Source: Candidatus Ribeiella danica
GTDB taxonomy: Bacteria > Chloroflexota > Chloroflexia > Chloroflexales > Roseiflexaceae
Assembly: GCA_016717335.1 (NCBI GenBank)
Contig: JADKFS010000001.1
Coordinates: 1,612,001-1,676,000 of the forward strand
Length of the DNA: 64,000 bases
Reading direction: 5' to 3'
The notes under the pieces were generated by a model. The model was not told the origin of the DNA, searched no databases, and saw nothing but the letters and a program-made list of their open reading frames with translations. This document shows positions 1-8,542 of this stretch, piece by piece. Numbering within the stretch: the stretch's first letter is position 1; every line of letters starts with the position of its first letter. The translations under genes were made by a program, and so were the position numbers.

Positions 1-17
1 CCCGCCGCCCCACGGCC

Positions 18-30
18 GGGGCTTCGCCCC
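18..30. repeat. Short GC hairpin with TTC triloop
   Basis: GGGGC, loop TTC, GCCCC. The tip GCTTCGC is the complement of GCGAAGC and matches the tip of the longer palindromes elsewhere in the window. The rest of positions 1-320 shows no gene that I trust. Confidence 0.5.
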
Positions 31-321
31 TGGACCCCAAAATGAGGCCTCCGCTGTTGCAATGCTTGGCGCGCATGCCCGGCTGAATTACTGCGCGGCG
101 GGACATAACTCGCCCCGCGGAGTCAGTTCTATCCCGCCCCGTCGGAATGTTGATGGGCATGCACCACCATCTATGCAGCTGAGAGGAGCTGATTTGCCGG
201 AGAGGGGCCGGGGGCGCCCAGCAAAAAGAAACACTCAGGCCACACCATTTCGACAAAGCCTTGTAAAGGAGATGCTAAACGCAGCCAATCCTCACGCGAG
301 AAACCATCCTATCGCCAAAAG

Positions 322-350
322 TTGCGAATCATTGCAATGTGCGCTAAGAT
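322..350 (+). promoter_or_regulatory. Candidate promoter of the small gene at 391
   Basis: TTGCGA (322-327), a 17-bp spacer, then TAAGAT (345-350). Each hexamer matches the sigma-70 consensus at four of six positions. It lies 40 bp before the start codon of the small gene. Confidence 0.4.
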
Positions 351-390
351 GGAGGCATCAAACGCAGTTTTACAAAAGAGGAGGCTAATA

Positions 391-654
391 ATGCCGCAGA
401 TTCGTAAACTGACGCAGGCCGAAGTCCAGACGCTCGAATATAAGTCCAAAGGGCAGCGAAAGCAGACCGAGGAGCAGTACGACACCATTCTGAGCGAGTA
501 CGCCCCTGGCGATTATGGCGAGGCCGAGCTTGGGCCAGACGATAATCGCCTGACCGTCCGCAATCGCCTGCGCGCGGCGGCGACGCGGCGCGGCCTGCAG
601 ATCGAGTTCAAGCGCACGGGCCGCGACAAGATTCGCTTCCGTATCGTCGGCTGA
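391..654 (+). CDS. Small basic hypothetical protein
   Basis: The predicted protein has 87 residues and I do not recognise the family. The start is chosen because AGGAGG lies just before this ATG (around 379-384) and a candidate promoter lies at 322-350. The protein begins MPQIRKLTQAEV, is rich in Arg, Lys and Glu, and looks like a soluble helical protein with a short beta-like basic tail (KIRFRIVG). There is no signal peptide or membrane segment. Basic charge leaves nucleic-acid binding possible, but no motif supports it. It stands alone, followed by GC-rich hairpin repeats. Confidence 0.7.
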   Translation: MPQIRKLTQAEVQTLEYKSKGQRKQTEEQYDTILSEYAPGDYGEAELGPDDNRLTVRNRLRAAATRRGLQIEFKRTGRDKIRFRIVG

Positions 655-659
655 GCCAG

Positions 660-880
660 TTGCTTGTGCGGGGGCTGCGCGCCCCCGTGCCCCGCGTGGG
701 TCAACACCCCACACCGCATTCGGGGGGCTGCGCGCCCCCCGTGCCCCCGCGGGCGGGGGTGGGCCACAACTCACTTCATCGGCATAGTGTTGGGCGAATG
801 ATGCGCCACGACGCTTGCACCTGGTACGCCATCACTTGCCGGAGGGGCGCCGGGGGCGCAGCGCCCCGGAAAGACAGCTG
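660..880. repeat. GC-rich hairpin cluster between convergent genes
   Basis: Two near-copies of a hairpin of the form GGGGGCTGCGCGCCCCC followed by GTGCCCC occur near 670-694 and 722-750, and a third GC palindrome (GGGGCGC around CGGGGGCGCAGCGCCCC) near 843-870. They lie between the small gene at 391 and the convergent SDR gene ending at 900. They could serve as bidirectional terminators. I see no gene here. Confidence 0.6.
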
Positions 881-899
881 GCGCAGCACCCCACACGAA

Positions 900-1682
900 T
901 CACCGCAGCAGCGACGCCCCGCCATCCACAAAGATCTCCACGCCCGACACGTGGCGGCTGAGATCCGACGCCAGGAACAGACAGGTGTCCGCGACCTCCA
1001 CCGGCTCGCCGACACCTTTGTCGACGGCGGGGCTGCCCTTCGGCAGCTTGACCTCGATGCCGATCTTCTCCACGTTGCGCTGCTCGGTGCGCTGCTGGAT
1101 GTTGGTGTGGATGAAGCCCGGGCAGATCGCGTTGCAGCGAATGTGGTGCTGGCCCAGCTCCAGCGCGATCATCTTCATGAAGGCGACCTGCCCGGCCTTG
1201 GACGAGCTGTAGGCGCTCGCGCCAGGGTTCGAGAACGTGCGCGTGCCGTTCACGCTGCTGGTGATGATGATGCTGCCGCCGCCGTTGCGCTTGAGGTGCG
1301 GGACGGCAAAGTGCACAGTCAGATAGGTCCCCCTGAGGTTCGTGTTCAGCGTGCGGTCCCACTCCTCGGGCTGCAGCTCGTCGATCGGCGCCCAAGTGCC
1401 GTTGATCCCGGCGTTGGCGAACACGATGTCGAGCCTGCCGAAGCGCTCCACCGCCGCGTCGATCGCGCGCCGCACCGCATCAGCATCGCTCACATCGCAC
1501 GCGACGAAGATCGCCTGGCCGCCATCCGCCTCGATCTCGGCGCGCACGCGCTCGCCCTCCTGCGCCGTCATGTCGGCGATCGCGATAGCCGCGCCCTCCT
1601 GCGCGAAGCGCCGGGCGGTCCCCTCGCCAATGCCGCTCGCGCCGCCGGTGATGAAGGCGACTTTATCGTTTAGCAGACCCAT
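900..1682 (-). CDS. SDR family NAD(P)-dependent oxidoreductase
   Basis: A classical short-chain dehydrogenase of 260 residues, the usual length. Visible motifs are the cofactor glycine motif TGGASGIG (12-19), NAG (90-92), the active-site Ser (142/143), and Tyr158 with Lys162 in YSSSK. The C-terminal VSGVEIFVDGGAS is typical of FabG-like and glucose-dehydrogenase-like members. It would reduce or oxidise a carbonyl/alcohol in the cytoplasm; the substrate cannot be read from sequence. The start at 1682 has AAAGGA seven bases upstream and is preferred over an ATG 18 bases earlier. It is divergent from the SRPBCC gene at 1867 and monocistronic. Confidence 0.9.
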   Translation of the reverse strand: MGLLNDKVAFITGGASGIGEGTARRFAQEGAAIAIADMTAQEGERVRAEIEADGGQAIFVACDVSDADAVRRAIDAAVERFGRLDIVFANAGINGTWAPIDELQPEEWDRTLNTNLRGTYLTVHFAVPHLKRNGGGSIIITSSVNGTRTFSNPGASAYSSSKAGQVAFMKMIALELGQHHIRCNAICPGFIHTNIQQRTEQRNVEKIGIEVKLPKGSPAVDKGVGEPVEVADTCLFLASDLSRHVSGVEIFVDGGASLLR

Positions 1683-1866
1683 CGCATATCCTTTCTGCAT
1701 AGCTGCTCGCCGCCGTTCGGGAGCATGAACCGTACCACCGGCGCCGGGACCGCGCCCGTGCCGTATGGCATACCCCTTGCTACTCTGGGGGAATGGTTCA
1801 CCGCCAGGATATCAGGAGCAGGGCAGCGCGGCTCAGCTGCGAGGGGACCTGCCAGGAGGGAGATCT

Positions 1867-2787
1867 ATGCGATCGACGCAACTTAGCCTAGCCAGTGCAA
1901 GAAAGATGAATGTCGGCTACAACGAGCGGATGGTCTCCGTGATCGGCGGGCCGCTGGTCGCGCTCTACGGCCTGTCGCGCGGCTCGCTCGGCGGGCTGCT
2001 GCTGGCCGCCGCCGGCGGCGAGATGCTCTACCGCGGCCTGTCGGGCCACTGCCCGGTGTACCAGGCGCTCGGCGTCAGCACCGCGCGGCAGCAGGACGGG
2101 CCGCTGCAGGTCGAGCACAGCGTGACGATCAACCGCCCGGCCGAGGAGCTGTACCGCTACTGGCGCGACTTCGCCAACCTGCCGCGCTTCATGAAGCACC
2201 TCGAGTCGGTGCGGGTCGACGGCGACGACTGCTCGCACTGGGTCGCGCGCGCGCCGGCCGGCACGACGGTCGAGTGGGACGCCGAGATCACGGCCGATCA
2301 GCCCAGCCAGCTGATCGCCTGGCGATCGCTGCCGGGCGCCGACGTCGACAGCGTCGGCGAGGTGCGCTTCGAGCCGGCGCCCGGCCAGCGCGGGACGGTC
2401 GTGCGCGTCTCGCTCAGCTACAGCCCGCCGGCCGGCGCGGTCGGCGCGGCGGTCGCCAAGCTGTTCGGCGAGGAGCCGGGCCAGCAGATCGCGGGCGACC
2501 TGCGCCGCTTCAAGAACATCGCGGAGGCCGGCGAGATCCCGACGACCGAGGGCCAGCCGTCCGGCAAGCGCTCGGCGATCGGCGCGCTGCTGAAGCCCGA
2601 GCACAAGCCCGCGGGCGCGGACGATGCCGCGCGCATCGCGGATACGCAGCAGGGGCAGCCGCAGAAGCCGATCCAGCCAAAGAAGCCGCCCGTGACCCAG
2701 GCCTCCGAAGAGTCGTTCCCAGCCAGCGACGCGCCGTCGTGGACCGGCACGGGCTCCGGCGGGCTCGAGCGCGAGGCCGGCGCGTAG
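1867..2787 (+). CDS. Membrane-anchored DUF2892-like plus SRPBCC (polyketide cyclase/START-like) protein
   Basis: The protein has 306 residues. Residues about 15-70 look like a DUF2892/YgaP-type hydrophobic pair (VSVIGGPLVALYGLSRGSL, then GLLLAAAGGEMLYRG). Residues about 80-220 form an SRPBCC ligand-binding domain (VEHSVTINRPAEELYRYWRD, WDAEITADQPSQLIAWRSL). The tail is disordered and ends with the motif EESFPASDAPSW, which I recall from similar membrane-linked SRPBCC proteins. The ATG has AGGAGGG six bases upstream. A zinc alcohol dehydrogenase and an SDR follow on the same strand after a repeat. The domain suggests binding of a hydrophobic molecule; the ligand is unknown. Confidence 0.85.
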   Translation: MRSTQLSLASARKMNVGYNERMVSVIGGPLVALYGLSRGSLGGLLLAAAGGEMLYRGLSGHCPVYQALGVSTARQQDGPLQVEHSVTINRPAEELYRYWRDFANLPRFMKHLESVRVDGDDCSHWVARAPAGTTVEWDAEITADQPSQLIAWRSLPGADVDSVGEVRFEPAPGQRGTVVRVSLSYSPPAGAVGAAVAKLFGEEPGQQIAGDLRRFKNIAEAGEIPTTEGQPSGKRSAIGALLKPEHKPAGADDAARIADTQQGQPQKPIQPKKPPVTQASEESFPASDAPSWTGTGSGGLEREAGA

Positions 2788-2839
2788 CGAGAATGCGCTG
2801 GGCACTGCCCCTCCAACGTGGAGTGGGTGAATAGGGGTT

Positions 2840-2930
2840 GGTGCTGGGGTTTCGGCTCCGCCGAAACCCCAGCACCAGCTCAGAATCCCCCCTCTCCCAG
2901 GCTTGGGAGAGGGGGGCAGGGGGGTGAGGG
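2840..2930. repeat. Palindrome of the RRA-triloop family, with right outer arm
   Basis: A perfect 17-bp stem (2840-2856 with 2860-2876) closes on loop TCC (GGA on the other strand), giving the tip GGC-TCC-GCC. It is followed by the outer arm CCCCCCTCTCCC...GGGAGAGGGGGG and CAGGGGGGTGAGGG (about 2887-2930). It lies between the SRPBCC gene and the alcohol dehydrogenase. Confidence 0.8.
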
Positions 2931-3012
2931 TCTGCAGCGCAGGAAGTTGCGCGCGAGGCAGAACATACCCCACGAGACCGTAGCGCTCGCAAGAGCTATA
3001 AGGGAGTCTTAA

Positions 3013-4182
3013 ATGAAAGCCCTCTGCTGGCATGGAAAATACGATGTGCGGGTCGAGCAGGTGCCCGACCCCGAGATCCTCAACCCGCGCGACGCGATCG
3101 TCAAGATCACCTCGACGGCGATCTGCGGCTCCGATCTGCACCTGTACGACGGCTACATCCCGACGATGATGGCCGGCGACATCCTCGGCCACGAGTTCAT
3201 GGGCGAGATCGTCGAGGTCGGCCGGGAGGTGACCAACCGCAAGGTCGGCGACCGCGTGGTGGTGCCGTTCACGATCTCCTGCGGCCGCTGCTTCTTCTGC
3301 CAGAATCAGATGTGGTCGCTGTGCGACAACTCGAACCCGAACGCCTGGATGCTGGAGAAAACCTACGGCAGCTCGCCCTCGGGGCTGTTCGGCTACTCGC
3401 ACATGATGGGCGGCTACGCCGGCGGGCAGGCCGAGTACGCGCGCGTGCCGTTCGCCGATGTCGGCCCGATCAAGGTGCCCGACGGCCTGACCGACGAGCA
3501 AGTGCTGTTCCTCTCCGACATCTTCCCGACTGGCTACATGGCGGCCGAGAACTGCGACATCAAGCCCGGCGACACGATCGCGATCTGGGGCTGCGGGCCG
3601 GTCGGCCAGTTCGCGATCAAGAGCGCCTACCTGCTCGGCGCCGAGCGCGTGATCGCGATCGACAACGTGCCGGACCGGCTGCAGATGGCGCGCGCGCAGG
3701 GCGGCGCCGAGACGATCGACTTCTCGAACGAGGAGACGCTCGATCGCCTGAAGGAGCTGACCGGCGGGCGCGGCCCCGACGCCGTGATCGACGCGGTCGG
3801 GCTGGAGGCCCACGGCACCAGCATCGACGCGCTCTACGACCAGGTCAAGACCTCGCTCTCGATGCAGACCGACCGGCCGCACGCGCTGCGCGAGGCGATC
3901 ACGGCCTGCCGCAAGGGCGGCACGGTCTCGATCCCGGGCGTCTACGGCGGCTTCCTCGACAAGTTCCCGCTCGGCACGGCGTTCAACAAGGGCCTCACCT
4001 TCAAGATGGGCCAGACCCACGTCCAGAAATACCTGGGGCCGCTGCTGGAGCGAGTCGAGCGCGGCGAGATCGACCCCTCGTTCGTGATCACCCATCGCCT
4101 GCGCCTGGACGACGCGGCCAAGGGGTACCAGATGTTCAAGCATAAGGACGATGGGTGCATTAAGGTGGTGCTGCAGCCGTAG
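3013..4182 (+). CDS. Zinc-dependent alcohol dehydrogenase (formaldehyde-dehydrogenase-like MDR)
   Basis: The 389-residue protein has the full medium-chain dehydrogenase layout. Catalytic zinc ligands are Cys38 in ICGSDLH and His60-Glu61 in GHEF. Structural zinc cysteines are at 90, 93, 96 and 104 (CGRCFFCQNQMWSLC). The Rossmann glycine motif is GCGPVGQFA. The long insert with GYSHMMGGYAGGQAEYARVP is characteristic of the glutathione-independent formaldehyde dehydrogenase-like subgroup. It probably oxidises an alcohol or aldehyde with NAD(P). AAGGGAGTCTTAA precedes the ATG. An SDR gene follows 46 bp downstream and is probably co-transcribed. Confidence 0.92.
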   Translation: MKALCWHGKYDVRVEQVPDPEILNPRDAIVKITSTAICGSDLHLYDGYIPTMMAGDILGHEFMGEIVEVGREVTNRKVGDRVVVPFTISCGRCFFCQNQMWSLCDNSNPNAWMLEKTYGSSPSGLFGYSHMMGGYAGGQAEYARVPFADVGPIKVPDGLTDEQVLFLSDIFPTGYMAAENCDIKPGDTIAIWGCGPVGQFAIKSAYLLGAERVIAIDNVPDRLQMARAQGGAETIDFSNEETLDRLKELTGGRGPDAVIDAVGLEAHGTSIDALYDQVKTSLSMQTDRPHALREAITACRKGGTVSIPGVYGGFLDKFPLGTAFNKGLTFKMGQTHVQKYLGPLLERVERGEIDPSFVITHRLRLDDAAKGYQMFKHKDDGCIKVVLQP

Positions 4183-4228
4183 CCCTCTTCGCGGGGCGGT
4201 CCCTCCAATGACACAAGAGAGAAGATCT

Positions 4229-5266
4229 ATGAATAGAATGACTGGACTCGCCTTTGCCGCAGCCGCCGGGGCCACGGCGGTCGTCGCCGGCCGCGCGCTG
4301 CGCCGGCAGTACGACTTGCGCGGCAAGTCGGTGCTGATCACCGGCGGCTCGCGCGGGCTTGGGCTGGCGCTCGCGCGCGAGCTGGCCGACCGGGGCGCCC
4401 GCCTGGCGATCGTCGCGCGCGACCGCGACGAGCTGGAGCGCGCCCGCGCCGACATCGAGGCGCGCGGCGCTGAGGTGCTGGCGTTCCCCTGCGACGTGCG
4501 CGAGCAGCGCGCGGCGCAGCAGGCGGTCGAGCGCACCGTGGCGCGCTACGGGGCGATCGACGTGCTGATCAACAACGCCGGCATCATCCAGAGCGGGCCG
4601 ATCGAGCACATGCAGATCGCCGACTTCGAGGACGCGCTGGCGACCCACATGTGGGGGCCGCTCTACACCATGCTCGCGGCGGCGCCGCACATGCGCGAGC
4701 AGGGCGGCGGCCGGATCGTCAACATCGCCTCGATCGGCGGCAAGGTCGCCGTCCCGCACCTGGTGCCGTACACCACCAGCAAGTTCGCGCTGGTCGGCCT
4801 CTCGGATGGGATGCGGGCCGAGCTGGCCAAGGACGGGATCAAGGTCACGACCGTCTGCCCCGGGCTCATGCGCACGGGCTCGCACGTCAACTCGCTGTTC
4901 AAGGGCCAGCACCAGAGCGAGTTCACCTGGTTCTCGATCATCGACTCGCTGCCGGTCAGCTCGATCGACGCCCAGCGCGCGGCCCGCGCGATCGTCGATG
5001 CCTGCCGGCGCGGCGACCCGCAGCTGGTCGTCTCGGTGCAGGCCAAGGCGATCGCCCTCGTGGCCGCCGCGCTGCCGAACCTCACCGCGCGCGGGCTCAA
5101 GCTCATGAACTGGCTGCTGCCCGGCCCGGCCGGCGCGCCCGACGGCGACCAGGCCCGCACCGGCTGGGAGAGCCGCTCGGGCTGGGCGCCCTCGCTGCTC
5201 ACGCGGCTCTCCGACCGCGCGACCGAGCGCTACAACGGGCTGAAGGGCCACGCCCCAATCGTCTGA
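4229..5266 (+). CDS. SDR family oxidoreductase with N-terminal hydrophobic segment
   Basis: The protein has 345 residues, about 90 more than a classical SDR. Residues 4-20 form a hydrophobic Ala-rich segment (TGLAFAAAAGATAVVAG), likely a membrane anchor or signal anchor. The Rossmann motif TGGSRGLG is at 38-45, followed by NNAG and the active-site YTTSK. The C-terminal extension is Pro/Arg-rich and helical. The ATG at 4229 follows AGAGAGAAG; an upstream ATG at 4208 lacks a clear ribosome site. It lies 46 bp after the zinc alcohol dehydrogenase, suggesting that the two act on related substrates. The substrate is unknown. Confidence 0.88.
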   Translation: MNRMTGLAFAAAAGATAVVAGRALRRQYDLRGKSVLITGGSRGLGLALARELADRGARLAIVARDRDELERARADIEARGAEVLAFPCDVREQRAAQQAVERTVARYGAIDVLINNAGIIQSGPIEHMQIADFEDALATHMWGPLYTMLAAAPHMREQGGGRIVNIASIGGKVAVPHLVPYTTSKFALVGLSDGMRAELAKDGIKVTTVCPGLMRTGSHVNSLFKGQHQSEFTWFSIIDSLPVSSIDAQRAARAIVDACRRGDPQLVVSVQAKAIALVAAALPNLTARGLKLMNWLLPGPAGAPDGDQARTGWESRSGWAPSLLTRLSDRATERYNGLKGHAPIV

Positions 5267-5278
5267 GATTGTTCGGTT

Positions 5279-5532
5279 GCCCCTCACCCCCTGCCCCCCT
5301 CTCCCGATGGGAGAGGGGGGTATTCTTTTTGCATCAGGTGCGGTCGCAAAGCGACCGCACCTGATGCAAAACATCTGCCCCCTCCCCTGAGAGAGGAACA
5401 GGGTGATCTGATGCCTCACTGCACCGTGGAAGCGGAAACCCGGGTTGGCGGTGTGGTGCCAGCGCTTCGCGCTGGCACCACACCGCCAACTTGTTCCCCC
5501 TCCCCTGGCAGGGGCGGGGGCAGGGGGTGGGG
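5279..5532. repeat. Double palindrome of the RRA-triloop family with both outer arms
   Basis: Left arm CCCTCACCCCCTGCCCC and a CTCCC/GGGAG hairpin lie at about 5280-5320. Palindrome one has a perfect 21-bp stem (5327-5347 with 5351-5371) and loop AAA. Palindrome two has a perfect 22-bp stem (5444-5465 with 5469-5490) and loop TTC. The right arm CCCCCTCCCCTGGCAGGGGC...GGGGGTGGGG runs to about 5532. The two stems share no sequence beyond the GC tip. Confidence 0.85.
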
Positions 5533-5546
5533 TCTCCACTATAAAT

Positions 5547-5583
5547 TAACGCATTGCGTTAGCGCACTGCGTTATGGTATCAT
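5547..5583 (+). promoter_or_regulatory. Candidate promoter with 15-bp palindromic operator
   Basis: TAACGCATTGCGTTA (5547-5561) is a perfect palindrome around a central T. Its right half recurs 13 bp on as GCACTGCGTTA (5564-5574). The palindrome overlaps a possible -35 (TTGCGT, 5554-5559), 18 bp before TATCAT (5578-5583). A repressor bound here would block transcription of the aldehyde dehydrogenase at 5723. The regulator is not in the window as far as I can tell; TetR-type operators often look like this. Confidence 0.5.
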
Positions 5584-5722
5584 TAGAGCCATCAGCCTTC
5601 GCTGCCCACAGCGCCGAACAGAGCGATTGAACCGGTCGAATGCCTGCAATCGAGGGCGCTCACGATCGATGCCGGCCAGTCGTGCTGCTCATTGCTATAA
5701 GCCGCTAGCAGTCGGAGTTCAC

Positions 5723-7291
5723 ATGTCTGCACCAATCCCCTACGATCACTACCGGTGCCTGGCTCAGCGTCTGACCGAGGAGACATTCGGCGCCCACGAC
5801 GGCGCCGACGCGCTAATCGTTCGCACGCCCTGGACCGGCGAGGTGCTTGGGTCGGTTCCCTGCCTCACGCCCGCGGACGTCCAGTCCGCCGTCCTGCGCG
5901 GCCGCGCCGCGCAGCCGGGCTGGGCCGCGCGGCCGTTTGCCGAGCGCGCGCAGATCGTGAAGCGCTTCCACGACATGCTGCTCGCGCGCGAGGCCACCAT
6001 CCTCGATCTCATGCAGCTCGAGACCGGCAAGGCGCGCAAGCACGCGCTCGAGGAGATCCTCGACACGGCGATCGTCGCGCGCCACTACTCCATTCACGGC
6101 GAGCGCTACCTGCGCGCCGAGCGGCGCCGGGGCGCGCTGCCGGTGCTGACCTCCAGCCGGGAGTATCGCCACCCGCGCGGGCTCGTCGGCGTGATCGCCC
6201 CCTGGAACTACCCGCTCAGCCTGGCGATCACCGACGCGCTCCCCGCGCTGCTGGCCGGCAACGCGATCATCCTCAAGCCAGACAGCCAGACGCCTTTCAC
6301 GGCGCTCTGGGCCGTGCGGCTGCTGGTCGAGGCCGGCCTGCCCGCCGACGTGTTCCAGGTCGTCACCGGCGCGGGCGCCGAGCTGGGGCCGGCGCTGATC
6401 GACGGCGTCGATTATGTCACCTTCACCGGCAGCACCGCCACCGGCCGGGTCGTCGCGCGGCAGGCGGCCGAGCGCCTGATCGGCTGCTCGCTGGAGCTTG
6501 GCGGGAAGAACGCGATGCTCGTGCTCGACGACGCCAACCTCGGCATGGCGGTCGAGGGCGCGCTGCTCGGCTGCTTCGCCAGCGCCGGCCAGCTGTGCGT
6601 CTCGATCGAGCGCATCTTCGTCCACCAGCGCCTGTACAGCGCCTTTCTGTGGCGCTTCGCCGAGCGCACGCGCGCGCTGCGCCTTGGCGTGGGCTTCGGC
6701 TACGACATAGAGATGGGCTCGCTGGTGGGCGCGCGGCAGCTCTCCACGGTGAGCCGCCACGTCGAGGACGCCGTGGCGAAGGGCGCGGAGGTGGAGGCCG
6801 GCGGGCGGGCGCGCCCCGACATCGGCCCATACTTCTACGAGCCGACCATTCTCGCCGGCGTCACTCCCGCGATGGAGATCTACGACGAGGAGACCTTCGG
6901 CCCGGTCGTCGCGGTGTACCCGGTCGCCTCAGCCGAGGAGGCGATCGCCAGCGCCAACGCCAGCCGCTATGGGCTGAATGCCAGCGTCTGGACGCGCAAC
7001 CTCGCGCGCGGCAGGGCCGTAGCGCAGCGCCTGCAGGCCGGCACGGTCAACGTCAACGAGGCCTACGCCGCCGCCTGGGGCTCCGTCGACGCGACGATGG
7101 GCGGCGTCAAGGACTCGGGCCTGGGCCGGCGCCACGGCGCCGAGGGGATGCAGAAGTACACCGAGCCGCAGACGGTCGCGGTGCAGCGCCTGCACCCGAT
7201 CGACGCGCCGTGGGGCTTTCCCAGGACGCTGTACGCGCGCGCGATGATCGGCTACCTGCGCGTGATCCGCCACATTCCCGGCCTGCGCTAG
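5723..7291 (+). CDS. Aldehyde dehydrogenase family protein (succinate-semialdehyde-dehydrogenase-like)
   Basis: A complete NAD(P)-dependent aldehyde dehydrogenase of 522 residues. It shows the catalytic base Glu258 in LELGGKNAM, the nucleophile Cys292 in SAGQLCVSIERI, the cofactor loop FTGSTATGR, and the EETFGPVVAVYPV and GGVKDSGLGRRHG blocks. It oxidises an aldehyde to the acid. Overall style (HPRGLVGVIAPWNYPLSL) fits the semialdehyde/broad-range group, but the substrate is not certain. GGAG lies six bases before the chosen ATG. It has a long leader from the palindrome-bearing promoter at 5547-5583. Its stop overlaps by four bases the stop of the convergent gene at 7288. Confidence 0.9.
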   Translation: MSAPIPYDHYRCLAQRLTEETFGAHDGADALIVRTPWTGEVLGSVPCLTPADVQSAVLRGRAAQPGWAARPFAERAQIVKRFHDMLLAREATILDLMQLETGKARKHALEEILDTAIVARHYSIHGERYLRAERRRGALPVLTSSREYRHPRGLVGVIAPWNYPLSLAITDALPALLAGNAIILKPDSQTPFTALWAVRLLVEAGLPADVFQVVTGAGAELGPALIDGVDYVTFTGSTATGRVVARQAAERLIGCSLELGGKNAMLVLDDANLGMAVEGALLGCFASAGQLCVSIERIFVHQRLYSAFLWRFAERTRALRLGVGFGYDIEMGSLVGARQLSTVSRHVEDAVAKGAEVEAGGRARPDIGPYFYEPTILAGVTPAMEIYDEETFGPVVAVYPVASAEEAIASANASRYGLNASVWTRNLARGRAVAQRLQAGTVNVNEAYAAAWGSVDATMGGVKDSGLGRRHGAEGMQKYTEPQTVAVQRLHPIDAPWGFPRTLYARAMIGYLRVIRHIPGLR

Positions 7292-7635
7292 CGGCCGCGC
7301 GGCTCCTCGGGCGTGGGGACGGGCGGCTCGGCGCCCAGGCTGCCGAAGCCGGTCTCGCCGTAGCCGCCGGTCACGCCCGGGTCGGTGTCGCTGCCGAGCC
7401 CGCCCGTCTCGACCTCGGCCAGAGGCCGGCCGCTGGCGGATCGCGCGGCGTTGCCCAGCGTCTCCCACACCGCCTTCTCGCTCAGCTGGTAGCGCTGGGC
7501 GATCGCGTACACGTCGTCGCCCGCCAGCGCCGCCCCTACGATCTCGCCCTCCTGGCCCGGCAGCCGCTCGGCGATACCCGGGTCCTGCCGCAGCTGCTCC
7601 ACCAGCCTGGCCAGCCGGTCGCCTGATGTCGTCAT
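7288..7635 (-). CDS. Hypothetical protein with possible HTH-like segment
   Basis: The 115-residue protein starts MTTSGDRLARLVEQLRQDPG behind a purine-rich AAGGAAGGGGG. Residues about 40-65 (DDVYAIAQRYQLSEKAVWET) read like a helix-turn-helix or LysM-type helical repeat. The last 45 residues are Gly/Pro-rich and probably disordered (GGYGETGFGSLG). I cannot name a family. It is convergent with the aldehyde dehydrogenase, overlapping it by four bases. Codon usage and ribosome site support a real gene. Confidence 0.65.
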   Translation of the reverse strand: MTTSGDRLARLVEQLRQDPGIAERLPGQEGEIVGAALAGDDVYAIAQRYQLSEKAVWETLGNAARSASGRPLAEVETGGLGSDTDPGVTGGYGETGFGSLGAEPPVPTPEEPRGR

Positions 7636-7676
7636 TGGGTGCCCCCTTCCTTATGACCGGATTTACGCGGTGGTGC

Positions 7677-7806
7677 CCTCACCCCTGCTGCTCCCCAGGG
7701 GGGCGGGGGGATGTTGGTGGCGGTGTGGCAGGTTTGGCGAAGCCAAACCTGCCACACCGCCTATTTTCACCCCCTCCTCTGCCAGGCGAGGGGGCAGGGG
7801 TTGGGG
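7677..7806. repeat. Palindrome of the RRA-triloop family with both outer arms
   Basis: A perfect 19-bp stem (7720-7738 with 7742-7760) closes on loop GAA, tip GGC-GAA-GCC. The left arm (CCTCACCCCTGC...) and right arm (CACCCCCTCCTCTGCCAGGC...GGGGTTGGGGT) flank it. The sequence from 7807 to 8057 has no gene; TATAGT at 7925-7930 may be a -10 for the next gene. Confidence 0.8.
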
Positions 7807-8057
7807 TCAAAGACGCCGACTGCGTAAGTCCTGTCAATTTAAAGCGCTACTGCATGCAACAAGCGAGCCGTCACTCGAGCAACCGGTGTGTTACCGGCGT
7901 GGTCGCCCACGGCACGCTCACTGCTATAGTGGACACCAGGGGACTTCGTTTTCCTATGAGCCCAGTGGTTGTGCGGGGTGGCCACGCCGCCCCACCAGAC
8001 CGCCCCCGTCGAGCGCTACACATTCAAAAGTTCCCACGAGAAGGAGGAGAACAAACG

Positions 8058-8510
8058 ATGGCAGATCAGGTTACCAAACAGATCATCGTCAAAGCCGACG
8101 TCGGCCAGGTCTACGACGCCTGGGCCAACTTCGAGAACTTCCCGTTCTTCATGAAGAACATCAAGGCGATCGCCAAGACCGGCGAGCGCACCAGCCACTG
8201 GGTGATGCAAGGCCCGCTGGGGAAAGACCTGGAGTGGGACGCCGAGACGACCCGGCTCGACCAGAACAAGCGGATCGCCTGGAACAGCCGCGAGGGCGGC
8301 GACATCCAGACCAGTGGCCAGGTCACCTTCGTCGAGCTGCCCCAGAATCAGACCCAGATCACCGTCACGCTGCAGTACGTGCCGCCGGCCGGCAAGGTCG
8401 GCGAGGTCGTCGCCGGCATCTTCAGCGACCCGGAGCGCCGGCTTGAGGAGGATCTGAATAACTTCAAGGCCTACATCGAGGGCAGCCAAACGCGTACCGC
8501 CATGGCCTGA
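8058..8510 (+). CDS. SRPBCC family protein (cyclase/dehydrase-like)
   Basis: A single-domain, soluble SRPBCC protein of 150 residues without the membrane segment of its relative at 1867. The hallmark N-terminal strand (TKQIIVKADVGQVYDAWANF), central WDAETTRLDQNKRIAWNS and helix near VGEVVAGIFSDPERRLEEDL mirror the relative closely, including the ...PPAGKVGEVVA... helix that reads PPAGAVGAAVA at 1867. The two are probably paralogues binding a hydrophobic ligand. AAGGAGGA precedes the ATG by nine bases. It appears to be monocistronic, followed by two hairpins. Confidence 0.88.
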   Translation: MADQVTKQIIVKADVGQVYDAWANFENFPFFMKNIKAIAKTGERTSHWVMQGPLGKDLEWDAETTRLDQNKRIAWNSREGGDIQTSGQVTFVELPQNQTQITVTLQYVPPAGKVGEVVAGIFSDPERRLEEDLNNFKAYIEGSQTRTAMA

Positions 8511-8542
8511 GCGCCGCGGCTTCTGGCACGCAATCTGCAGCC

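Noticed and set aside
62..388. A 108-codon gene at the left end
   Set aside because: No ribosome site, no domain, and it overlaps the promoter and ribosome site of the better small gene at 391.
1888..4536. An 882-codon open frame on the minus strand
   Set aside because: It lies opposite the SRPBCC, alcohol dehydrogenase and SDR genes and passes through a palindromic repeat; the composition is that of a GC shadow.
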